From assembly GCA_015063655.1 (NCBI GenBank), contig SVTU01000073.1:1-7183 (forward strand): 7,183 nt of DNA. The letters run 5' to 3'. A program made the translations under genes and the position numbers. The stretch comes from Oscillospiraceae bacterium. Its GTDB lineage: Bacteria > Bacillota > Clostridia > Oscillospirales > CAG-272. This document shows, piece by piece, positions 1 through 5,900 of the stretch. Within the stretch, counting starts at the first letter, position 1, and every line of letters begins with the position of its first letter. The notes beneath the pieces were generated by a model. The model had not been told where the DNA came from. It searched no databases and was given only the letters and a program-made list of their open reading frames with translations.

Positions 1-296
1 TGACCTCAGCCGACATACGAGCCGCCATCAAGGAGCCTCTGTCCGATATCGTTCACGCCATTCGTGCCACACTGGAGACAACACCGCCCGAGCTGACCTC
101 CGATATTTACGACAGCGGCATCGTGCTCAGCGGCGGCGGCGCTCGCCTGCGGGGCATCGACACCCTCATTCGCGAGAAGATCGGCGTGCGTGTGATGATC
201 GCCAAAAATCCGCTTGACAGCGTGTGTGCGGGCATCGGAAAGATCATTGAGAGCGAGGGCTCTCTAGGCAACCTTCTCAAATACCGTGGAAAATAA
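1..296 (+). CDS. mreB: Rod shape-determining protein MreB, C-terminal fragment
   Basis: This is the last 97 codons of an MreB-family bacterial actin; the reading frame begins at base 3 and the rest lies upstream of the window. MreB is a cytoplasmic, membrane-associated ATP-binding filament protein that positions the machinery for lateral cell-wall synthesis. The visible part covers the end of the actin fold. It has the EPLSDIV helix, the PPEL-SDI segment, the nucleotide-pocket motif GIVLSGGGARLRGID (fragment residues 39-53), and the typical ending AKNPLDSVCAGIGK (67-80). The protein ends at a TAA about 17 residues later, which is normal. It is followed 9 nt later by a small membrane-protein gene, then mreC and mreD, which supports MreB over a paralogue such as Mbl. 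The tail alone cannot fully exclude an Mbl-type paralogue. Confidence 0.95.
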   Translation, partial: TSADIRAAIKEPLSDIVHAIRATLETTPPELTSDIYDSGIVLSGGGARLRGIDTLIREKIGVRVMIAKNPLDSVCAGIGKIIESEGSLGNLLKYRGK

Positions 297-305
297 GGAC
301 ATACT

Positions 306-902
306 ATGACTTCAAACCATACGAACGACAGTCAAACCCCAACTGCCGAGGAACCACTCTCCTCTGCTCATACGCCAAGCGAGGCATACGCCGCCGCTCT
401 TGCGGGCTTTGACGGCTACTACCGCCGTCTGCTGATCTGCATCGGCTCCGTCATGCTTCTTGCCGTCGCCCTAGCCCTGCTCACACCCGTCGTCATCGGC
501 GTGGCAGTGGCTGCTCTCGGCGCTGTTGCATATGCCTATTACACCAAAAACGCACTGTCAAGCCGTCTTGGGCTTACCTATCGGAGCATCGTGGGTGGCT
601 TGGCCATCACAAGCATCAAGCCCTCTTGCGGGCAGACCGTATACGTCCCCGCTACGCTGATGTATACCCGTGTCATCACCTTGAAGGCGTGCGCCCTCGC
701 CAAGGAGGGGCATACCGTCGAGCTCTTATATTTGCCTGCCACCCTGCGCACCGTTGAGGACGGAGCGTGGGACGGGGCCATCTCTCTGCGAACGGTCTGC
801 TTTGGCGGCACGGCCGAGCAGTGGGAGGCTCTGGGCGCACCTGCCCTGCCCGAGGGCGTGAGCCTCTCTTTCGAGGAGGACTACCCCCGCTCACGGGCAT
901 AA
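306..902 (+). CDS. Uncharacterised two-helix membrane protein with BspA-like leucine-rich repeats
   Basis: I do not recognise this 198-residue protein as a named family. Residues 1-38 are polar and probably disordered. Two hydrophobic helices (about 42-60 and 62-79) form a tight hairpin. Arg40-Arg41 precedes the hairpin and Lys81/Arg87 follow it, which predicts both ends in the cytoplasm. The C-terminal part resembles BspA-type leucine-rich repeats: YVPATL (113-118) recurs as YLPATL (142-147), and residues 142-176 follow the pattern 'LPATLRTVEDGAWDG...LRTVCFGGTAEQWEAL', very like the closing repeat of many clostridial LRR proteins. No signal peptide, cell-wall anchor or catalytic motif is seen. 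The start ATG follows a short AAGGA (295-299) with 6-nt spacing. It sits 9 nt after mreB and 33 nt before mreC, so it is almost certainly co-transcribed with them. A role in elongasome assembly is inference from position only. Confidence 0.8.
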   Translation: MTSNHTNDSQTPTAEEPLSSAHTPSEAYAAALAGFDGYYRRLLICIGSVMLLAVALALLTPVVIGVAVAALGAVAYAYYTKNALSSRLGLTYRSIVGGLAITSIKPSCGQTVYVPATLMYTRVITLKACALAKEGHTVELLYLPATLRTVEDGAWDGAISLRTVCFGGTAEQWEALGAPALPEGVSLSFEEDYPRSRA

Positions 903-921
903 GCCATTCAAAACACACAAG

Positions 922-929
922 AAAGGAGG
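922..929 (+). promoter_or_regulatory. Strong ribosome binding site of mreC
   Basis: AAAGGAGG lies 6 nt upstream of the mreC ATG. It is the best match to the consensus Shine-Dalgarno sequence among the start sites in this window and fixes the start at 936. The 33-nt gap holding it is the only spacing upstream of mreC, so no separate promoter is evident. Confidence 0.8.
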
Positions 930-935
930 AGCGAT

Positions 936-1793
936 ATGAGCACAAAGCCCTTTCGATCCCGCTTTACCCTGATCTGCGTCATCATAGCCACCGTTCTTGT
1001 CCTCGTTCCCTCCGCCCTTTCCATCTTCGGCTATACCGACCTTTTGCGGAGCGGCCTCAAAACGGTTGCCAAGCCCTTCGAGCTTGGCACCTCCAAGCTT
1101 GCCGAGGCTCTTGACGGCTTTGTGTCCGTCTTTACCGAATACGACAAGCTACAACAGGAAAACCAAGAACTGCGCGAGGAGCTGTCCGCCCTTGAGGAGC
1201 AGCAGGAGCAAAACGAGATCCTGAAGGAAGAAAATGCGTGGCTGCGTGACTACCTCTCCCTGTCTGCCGCCCATCCCGAATATCTGCTGACCGATGCCAC
1301 CGTCATTGCCCGTCAGGCGAGCAATTATGCCACCGTCCTCACACTCAACCGAGGAACGGCTCACGGCGTAAGGCGCAACATGCCCGTGCTGACCGCCGAG
1401 GGTGTATTCGGCTACGTCAGCGAGGCAGGACTTGACTGGTGTAAGGTCGTGAGCATCATTGAGACCGCCAGTGCCGTCAGTGCTTACACCGAGCGCGGGC
1501 AGGCATCGGGCGTGGTCGAGGGCGACGCCGCTTTGCGTGAGGACGGCATGTGCCTTTTGAAGTACGTTGAGGCCGATGCCGATATCCGTGTGGGCGACAG
1601 TGTGTACACGGGCGGTAACGGTACGGTATACCCCCCCGGACTTCTGATCGGTAGGATCACCGCCATAGAAGCCGACGAATACTCCCGCACTCTTGTGGCG
1701 TATATCGAGCCTGCCATCGATTTTTCCGACACCGCGGCCATCAAGCGTGTGATGGTGATCACGGGCTATGCGGGAAGCGGAGGTGGCACATGA
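936..1793 (+). CDS. mreC: Rod shape-determining protein MreC
   Basis: MreC is a bitopic membrane protein that links cytoplasmic MreB and membrane MreD to the penicillin-binding proteins outside the membrane. The 285-residue length is usual for the family. It has a short basic N-terminus, one transmembrane helix (about 11-31), and a Glu/Gln-rich coiled coil (about 64-104, with the repeating pattern LQQENQELREEL). Two beta-barrel subdomains follow. Family landmarks are the segment VIARQASNYATVLTLNRGT (123-141), the G-V-R-x-N-M-P-V turn (144-151), GVFGYVSEAG (156-165), and the closing GDSVYTGGNGTVYPPGLLIG (220-239). The last residues (279-285) are a Gly/Ser-rich tail. The stop overlaps the mreD start by 4 nt (ATGA), implying translational coupling. 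A run of seven C at 1631-1637 codes for part of Tyr-Pro-Pro-Gly and the frame stays intact across it. Confidence 0.96.
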   Translation: MSTKPFRSRFTLICVIIATVLVLVPSALSIFGYTDLLRSGLKTVAKPFELGTSKLAEALDGFVSVFTEYDKLQQENQELREELSALEEQQEQNEILKEENAWLRDYLSLSAAHPEYLLTDATVIARQASNYATVLTLNRGTAHGVRRNMPVLTAEGVFGYVSEAGLDWCKVVSIIETASAVSAYTERGQASGVVEGDAALREDGMCLLKYVEADADIRVGDSVYTGGNGTVYPPGLLIGRITAIEADEYSRTLVAYIEPAIDFSDTAAIKRVMVITGYAGSGGGT

Positions 1794-2335
1794 TGCACTC
1801 CCCCCGCAAGGACAACGTGCGCCTTGAGGTCATACGCCGTATCGTGATTTACGGCATTCTGTTTTTCCTGCTTGCCGTCCTGCAATGCGCCTTCTTCACA
1901 CAGCTGACCCTTTTCGGGGCAGTTCCCGACCTGATCTTAGGTGCGGTATGCGGCGTGGCGATGCTGGACTCCCGAGAAGCCGCCATGATCTGCGGCATTG
2001 CCTCGGGCTTTCTGATCGACGCCTTAGGCTCAACGGGGCTATCCCTATCACCGCTTTTGCTTTTGCTTTTGGCCATGGTCATCTCGGTGCTTGCCACGAA
2101 GATGCTGTCCAATTTCCTATGCTGGCTTGCCCTGCTCGGCTGCGGTGCGGTGTGCGGTGCCGTCATCACCGCCATTGAGATCGCCCTCTCCACAAAGTCT
2201 CTGCACCTTGCCTATCTGCTGCCGAACGTCCTGCTCCCTGAGCTAGCCGCCACGGTGCTTGGCTGTGCGTTGCTGTATTATCCCCTTCGCCTCGCTGTCT
2301 ATTGGGCAGACAGCAAAAGTAAATTCCGTATGTAA
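1790..2335 (+). CDS. mreD: Rod shape-determining protein MreD
   Basis: MreD is a polytopic inner-membrane component of the elongasome that works with MreC. This 181-residue protein is hydrophobic through most of its length, with five or six likely membrane helices (roughly 18-38, 42-59, 64-80, 86-103, 107-132 and 143-165) and a basic N-terminus (residues 6-17). Recognisable features are FGAVPDLIL (42-50) with the family's Pro-Asp pair, and the G-x-x-x-G-F-L-I-D segment (69-77). MreD is poorly conserved, so the call also relies on position directly after mreC. Two ATG codons in tandem (1790 and 1793) are possible starts. The first overlaps the mreC stop and has GGAGG (1779-1783) 6 nt upstream, inside mreC. 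A perfect 7-bp inverted repeat lies in the last codons. Confidence 0.93.
   Translation: MMHSPRKDNVRLEVIRRIVIYGILFFLLAVLQCAFFTQLTLFGAVPDLILGAVCGVAMLDSREAAMICGIASGFLIDALGSTGLSLSPLLLLLLAMVISVLATKMLSNFLCWLALLGCGAVCGAVITAIEIALSTKSLHLAYLLPNVLLPELAATVLGCALLYYPLRLAVYWADSKSKFRM
2294..2314 (+). other. Small inverted repeat at the 3' end of mreD
   Basis: GCTGTCT (2294-2300) and AGACAGC (2308-2314) are perfect reverse complements around a 7-nt loop, inside the final codons of mreD. The bases that follow are A-rich with no T run, so this is not a classical intrinsic terminator. It could be a weak RNA structure between mreD and the PBP gene, or chance. Confidence 0.35.
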
Positions 2336-2367
2336 TCCACCATTCGACACTCACACCCTTTATCGTC

Positions 2368-2374
2368 AGGAAGG
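2368..2374 (+). promoter_or_regulatory. Ribosome binding site that bears on the PBP2 start
   Basis: AGGAAGG lies 6 nt before a TTG (2381) and 9 nt before the adjacent in-frame ATG (2384). Both are within workable range. ATG is the stronger start codon, so 2384 is preferred; the two differ by only one residue. Confidence 0.6.
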
Positions 2375-2383
2375 CAGGCTTTG

Positions 2384-4387
2384 ATGAAACGCACCCGTAA
2401 TCAAAAAGAGAATAGCAACCTGCGTCCGCTGTCGGTCCTTGCGGTATTTCTTACCGTCATAGCCGTCTACGTCGGCGTTCTGCTCGTCACCCAGGTCAAG
2501 GCCATGCGAGACCGTCCCGAGGACGACGGCATAGCCTACACCCGTTCGATGACGGTTTCGGGCCTTCGGGGCGAAATCTATGACCGCAACGGTACGCTGC
2601 TTGTCGGCAACAGCACCGATTATGACGTCATCTTGGAATACGGTGCTATTCCCGACACCACCGCCGAGCTGAACCGCTCCATCCTGCTCACCTACAAGAC
2701 CCTTTCCGAGCAGGACTGCGCCCACCTGCTAAACACCGAATATTTCCCCCTTGAGGGAAAGTATCCCTCGGTTTCCTATACCGCCAATGCTAAGATACAA
2801 GGCTCGACCGAGCGTGAGCGTCTACTTCGTGTGCTGGATGCCAACCGCCTCCCGCAAAACGCCTCCGCCACCGAGCTTGCCGACACGCTGGTCACCAAAT
2901 ACAGCCTCTCTCCCGATCTGTACTCCAATGAGGAGATCCACGTTCTGCTCACCGTCCGTTACGGCATGGAGCGGGTGGTCTTTGGTGCTTATCAATCCTA
3001 CACCATGGCCTCCGACGTTCCCGTCAAGACGGTAGCGGCTCTGGAGGAGGAGCGCATTGAGGGCATCAACCTCAAGCACAGCACAAAGCGTGTATATGCG
3101 TACCCCGGGTATGCCTCCCACATTCTCGGCAGACTCGGTAAGATCAATGAGGAGATGTGGGAGAGCTACCGTGACAAGGGCTATTCCCTTGATGCCATGG
3201 TAGGCACGTCGGGCTGTGAGGCGGAATTTGAGGAGCATCTGAGGGGCAAGGACGGCACACTGCTCGTCCATTACGACGAAGACGGCAATGTCATCTCCAC
3301 CGAATATGAGGAAGAGCCCATCAGCGGCAAGGACGTGTATCTGACCATCGATATCGATATACAGAAGACGGCCGAGCATGCCTTGCAGGATGCCGTCACC
3401 TCACTCCCTTTCTCTGACAGTGGCTCACTTGTCATGCTTGACGCCCGTAACAACGCCGTTCTTGCCATCGCCTCCTATCCCACCTATGACCTAACGGCCT
3501 TTTCCAGCCAAGACTACTATAACAGCCTCTTGCTCGACCCTGCCAAGCCTCTGCTCAACCGTGCCCTTGGCGGCACGTATGCCCCCGGCTCTACCTATAA
3601 GCTGGGTGCTGCCCTCGCCGCCCTTGAGGAGCATGTGATCGATGCTCACACCTCCGTGTACTGCAACCGTGTGTATGATAAGCTTCACTGCCCCACCTGC
3701 TTGGGTACGCATGGGGATACCTCTGTGGTAGAGGCGATCGCACAATCCTGCAACGTGTTCTTCTACGAGCTTGGCTATCAGATGGGAATTGACAGCATGA
3801 CCGCCTATACCTCCCGCTTGGGACTGGGCGTTGCCACGGGCATTGAATTGCCCGAGCAGGTCGGCACGCTCGGCGGATATACCTACGATCCCTCCTGGGA
3901 CAGAGGAAACGATCTGTCGGGTGCGATCGGACAGATGCACTCCTACACGCCTCTTCAGCTGGCGGTCTATACCTCCACCTTGGTCAACGGCGGCACACGC
4001 TATAACGCCCATTTGCTCGACTCCGTTCGCACCTTCGGCAGTGACGAGATCATTCGCCCCGAATCCGTACAGCTTGACAGCATGACCATTTCGCAAGCAA
4101 CCCTGACCACCGTCAAGCAGGGCATGCGCCAGGTCATCACCTCGCATAACGATCTGTCGGGCTATTTTGCATCCGTTCCCGTCCAGGTAGCAGGCAAAAC
4201 GGGTACGGCAGAGGTTAACGGGCAGAAGGACAACGCCCTCTTCGTGGGCTATGCGCCCTATGACCAATCCGCTCCGCCCGAGATCGTGGTCTCCTGTATC
4301 TTAGAGCAGGGTGCGGTCGGCTCGCATGCGGGCAAGCCCGTTGCCCGTGTGATGAAGGCTTACTACGACAAATACGCTTCCAAATAA
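2384..4387 (+). CDS. mrdA: Class B penicillin-binding protein 2 (elongasome D,D-transpeptidase)
   Basis: This is a monofunctional peptidoglycan transpeptidase that cross-links stem peptides during cell elongation, acting outside the membrane and held by one N-terminal helix. Numbered from ATG 2384 it has 667 residues: a basic tail, a transmembrane helix (about 15-36), then the dimerisation domain starting at GLRGEIYDRNG (60-70), with YPGYASHILG (240-249) and the G-T-S-G-C-E segment after it. The transpeptidase domain starts near residue 318. All three active-site motifs are present: S403-T-Y-K406 with the catalytic Ser, S455-C-N457, and K605-T-G607. Between the first two lies a cluster of Cys and His (C427, H435, C436, C439, H443). 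Length and motif order are normal. FtsI/SpoVD-type paralogues share this fold, but position directly after mreCD favours PBP2. An alternative TTG start at 2381 adds one residue. Confidence 0.95.
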   Translation: MKRTRNQKENSNLRPLSVLAVFLTVIAVYVGVLLVTQVKAMRDRPEDDGIAYTRSMTVSGLRGEIYDRNGTLLVGNSTDYDVILEYGAIPDTTAELNRSILLTYKTLSEQDCAHLLNTEYFPLEGKYPSVSYTANAKIQGSTERERLLRVLDANRLPQNASATELADTLVTKYSLSPDLYSNEEIHVLLTVRYGMERVVFGAYQSYTMASDVPVKTVAALEEERIEGINLKHSTKRVYAYPGYASHILGRLGKINEEMWESYRDKGYSLDAMVGTSGCEAEFEEHLRGKDGTLLVHYDEDGNVISTEYEEEPISGKDVYLTIDIDIQKTAEHALQDAVTSLPFSDSGSLVMLDARNNAVLAIASYPTYDLTAFSSQDYYNSLLLDPAKPLLNRALGGTYAPGSTYKLGAALAALEEHVIDAHTSVYCNRVYDKLHCPTCLGTHGDTSVVEAIAQSCNVFFYELGYQMGIDSMTAYTSRLGLGVATGIELPEQVGTLGGYTYDPSWDRGNDLSGAIGQMHSYTPLQLAVYTSTLVNGGTRYNAHLLDSVRTFGSDEIIRPESVQLDSMTISQATLTTVKQGMRQVITSHNDLSGYFASVPVQVAGKTGTAEVNGQKDNALFVGYAPYDQSAPPEIVVSCILEQGAVGSHAGKPVARVMKAYYDKYASK

Positions 4388-4409
4388 ACCGAGAAAGCAG
4401 GATATACGT

Positions 4410-5276
4410 ATGAAATTATCAACACTGTTATCGTCTCCCACCCCTTCCCTCTCCTTTGAGGTATTTCCCCCCAAGACCACCGACGCCTACGAGGACGTCA
4501 GCGCGGCGGCCTCTGCCATTGCCGCCCTCTCTCCGTCCTATATGAGCGTCACGTACGGAGCGGGCGGCGGTACGTCCGAATATACCGTTGCCATAGCCAA
4601 GGGCTTGCAGGATACCTACGGCGTTCCCACGCTTGCCCATCTTAGCTGTATCTCCTCAACACGGGAAGAGATACACCGTCAGCTGGATGCGCTCAAGGAA
4701 GCAGGCATTGAAAATATTTTGGCACTGCGAGGCGACGTGCCGGAGGGCATGAGCCGAGATCACTTGACCTATCACTATGCCTCCGAGCTGACACGGGAGA
4801 TCGCCGATTACGGCGGCTTTTGCATCGGCGGAGCGTGCTACCCCGAGGGGCATCCCGAATCCCCTAATGCCAAGGAGGATATCCGCCATCTACGTGAAAA
4901 AGTCCAAGCAGGCTGTGAATTTCTCACCACGCAGATGTTCTTCGATAACCATATTCTCTATAACTTTTTGTACCGCATCCGCGAGGCGGGCATTCACGTG
5001 CCCGTGGTAGCGGGCATCATGCCCGTCACCAATCCCAAATCCATCAAGCGTATCTGCGCCATTTCGGGCACGGCACTGCCCCAGCGCTTTGTGCGCATCG
5101 TGGAGCATTACGGCGATAATCCCGAGGCGATGAAGCAGGCGGGCATCGCCTATGCCACCGAGCAGATCATCGACCTGCTTGCCAACGGCGTGAATGCCGT
5201 CCACGTGTATTCCATGAACAAGCCCGACGTGGCCATGCAGATCAAGAGCAATCTGTCTGCCATTCTTGCGCCGTGA
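4410..5276 (+). CDS. metF: 5,10-methylenetetrahydrofolate reductase
   Basis: MetF is a cytoplasmic flavoenzyme that reduces 5,10-methylene-tetrahydrofolate to 5-methyl-tetrahydrofolate, the methyl donor for methionine synthesis. The 288 residues fit the single-domain bacterial form, a TIM barrel binding FAD, with no regulatory domain. Landmarks are SFEVFPPK (15-22), whose Glu17 corresponds to the general acid of the E. coli enzyme; SVTYGAGGGT (46-55); ALRGDVP (105-111), with Asp109 near the flavin; GACYPEGHPE (141-150); the TTQMFFD segment (173-179, Gln175 and Phe177); and AGIMP (201-205). The ATG follows AGGA (4399-4402) at 7 nt. The gene begins 22 nt after the PBP2 stop, leaving no room for its own promoter plus leader, and its stop overlaps the next start by 4 nt. 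The following two genes act directly on its product. Confidence 0.96.
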   Translation: MKLSTLLSSPTPSLSFEVFPPKTTDAYEDVSAAASAIAALSPSYMSVTYGAGGGTSEYTVAIAKGLQDTYGVPTLAHLSCISSTREEIHRQLDALKEAGIENILALRGDVPEGMSRDHLTYHYASELTREIADYGGFCIGGACYPEGHPESPNAKEDIRHLREKVQAGCEFLTTQMFFDNHILYNFLYRIREAGIHVPVVAGIMPVTNPKSIKRICAISGTALPQRFVRIVEHYGDNPEAMKQAGIAYATEQIIDLLANGVNAVHVYSMNKPDVAMQIKSNLSAILAP

Positions 5277-5881
5277 GTTTTTCCTTACACATTCAACGCT
5301 TTGAGACGGATACGCTGTTTTACCGCCAGTCTCACGTGCTTCGCTATCTCGGCTACGGCGAGGGACAGGCCGACAGCACCGTGCTATCCCAACTGAAAGC
5401 GGCCTACGCCGAGCTGTGCCGATATGCCGAGCCCCGTGCCGTATACAGCCGCCTGCCGCTCTCCTCCCCCGAGGCCGATACCCTGCTGATCGGCTCGCTT
5501 GAGTGGCATAGCCGCGATCTGTGCCGCTGTCTGTCCGATTGCCGAGAGGTGCTTGTCCTTGCCGCCACACTGGGGGCGGGCGTCGATCGCCTCATTGCCC
5601 GCACGTCGGTCCTCTCCCCCGCCACGGCCGTCATCACCGATGCCCTGGCGTCCGATATGATCGAATGCGTATGCGACCGTCTGTGTCAGACCTTCTCAGA
5701 GGACGGCATGCGCCTGCGACCTCGCTACAGCCCGGGCTACGGAGACCTTCCCCTCTCGGTGCAAGGCGAGCTGCTTAGCCTGCTCTCTGCCCCCACACGC
5801 ATCGGTCTTTCTGTCAATCACGCCTCGATGATGACACCCACAAAATCCGTCAGTGCCATCGTCGGCATACTTCCATCATAA
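5273..5881 (+). CDS. Free-standing methionine synthase reactivation domain protein
   Basis: This 202-residue protein matches the C-terminal AdoMet-binding activation domain of cobalamin-dependent methionine synthase, here encoded separately. In the full-length enzyme this domain supplies AdoMet to re-methylate inactive cob(II)alamin, using an outside electron donor. The strongest evidence is the C-terminal half: RLRPRYSPGYGDLPLS (147-162), equivalent to the R-P-x-x-G-Y element of E. coli MetH, and GLSVNHASMMTPTKSVSAIVG (178-198), equivalent to the L-T-E-S-x-x-M-x-P-x-x-S-V-S-G element. A central LVLAATLGAGVD (94-105) also fits. The start is a GTG overlapping the metF stop (GTGA), so translation is probably coupled; no alternative start is better placed. 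metH begins 19 nt downstream. Thermotoga maritima is known to carry a comparable split arrangement. Activity on the adjacent MetH is inference from family and position. Confidence 0.88.
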   Translation: MSFSLHIQRFETDTLFYRQSHVLRYLGYGEGQADSTVLSQLKAAYAELCRYAEPRAVYSRLPLSSPEADTLLIGSLEWHSRDLCRCLSDCREVLVLAATLGAGVDRLIARTSVLSPATAVITDALASDMIECVCDRLCQTFSEDGMRLRPRYSPGYGDLPLSVQGELLSLLSAPTRIGLSVNHASMMTPTKSVSAIVGILPS

Positions 5882-5900
5882 CACATCGGTAGGTACTATC

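Noticed and set aside
1631..1637. Run of seven C in mreC as a possible slippage or frameshift site
   Set aside because: The frame is intact and the family motif is complete on both sides. Nothing suggests programmed slippage.
2336..2383. The 48-nt gap before the PBP2 gene as a promoter or terminator
   Set aside because: No convincing -35/-10 pair and no stem with a T run. It holds mainly the ribosome binding site.
2822..3379. A 185-codon minus-strand open frame opposite the PBP2 dimerisation domain
   Set aside because: No family resemblance, and fully antisense to a well-supported gene.
3491..4267. A 258-codon open frame on the minus strand opposite the PBP2 gene
   Set aside because: The plus strand here encodes the transpeptidase domain with intact catalytic motifs. 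The minus frame is open because of the GC-rich codon bias, and its product has no recognisable motif.
4890..5570. A 226-codon minus-strand open frame spanning metF and the activation-domain gene
   Set aside because: Its product is rich in Arg, Gly and His with no fold signature, and it lies across two well-supported plus-strand genes. It is a shadow frame.
5273..5881. The small protein after metF as MetV, the partner subunit of acetogen MetF
   Set aside because: The R-P-R-x-S-P-G-Y and S-M-M-T-P-T-K-S-V-S segments fit the MetH activation domain, and the cysteine pattern does not suggest a zinc-binding MetV.
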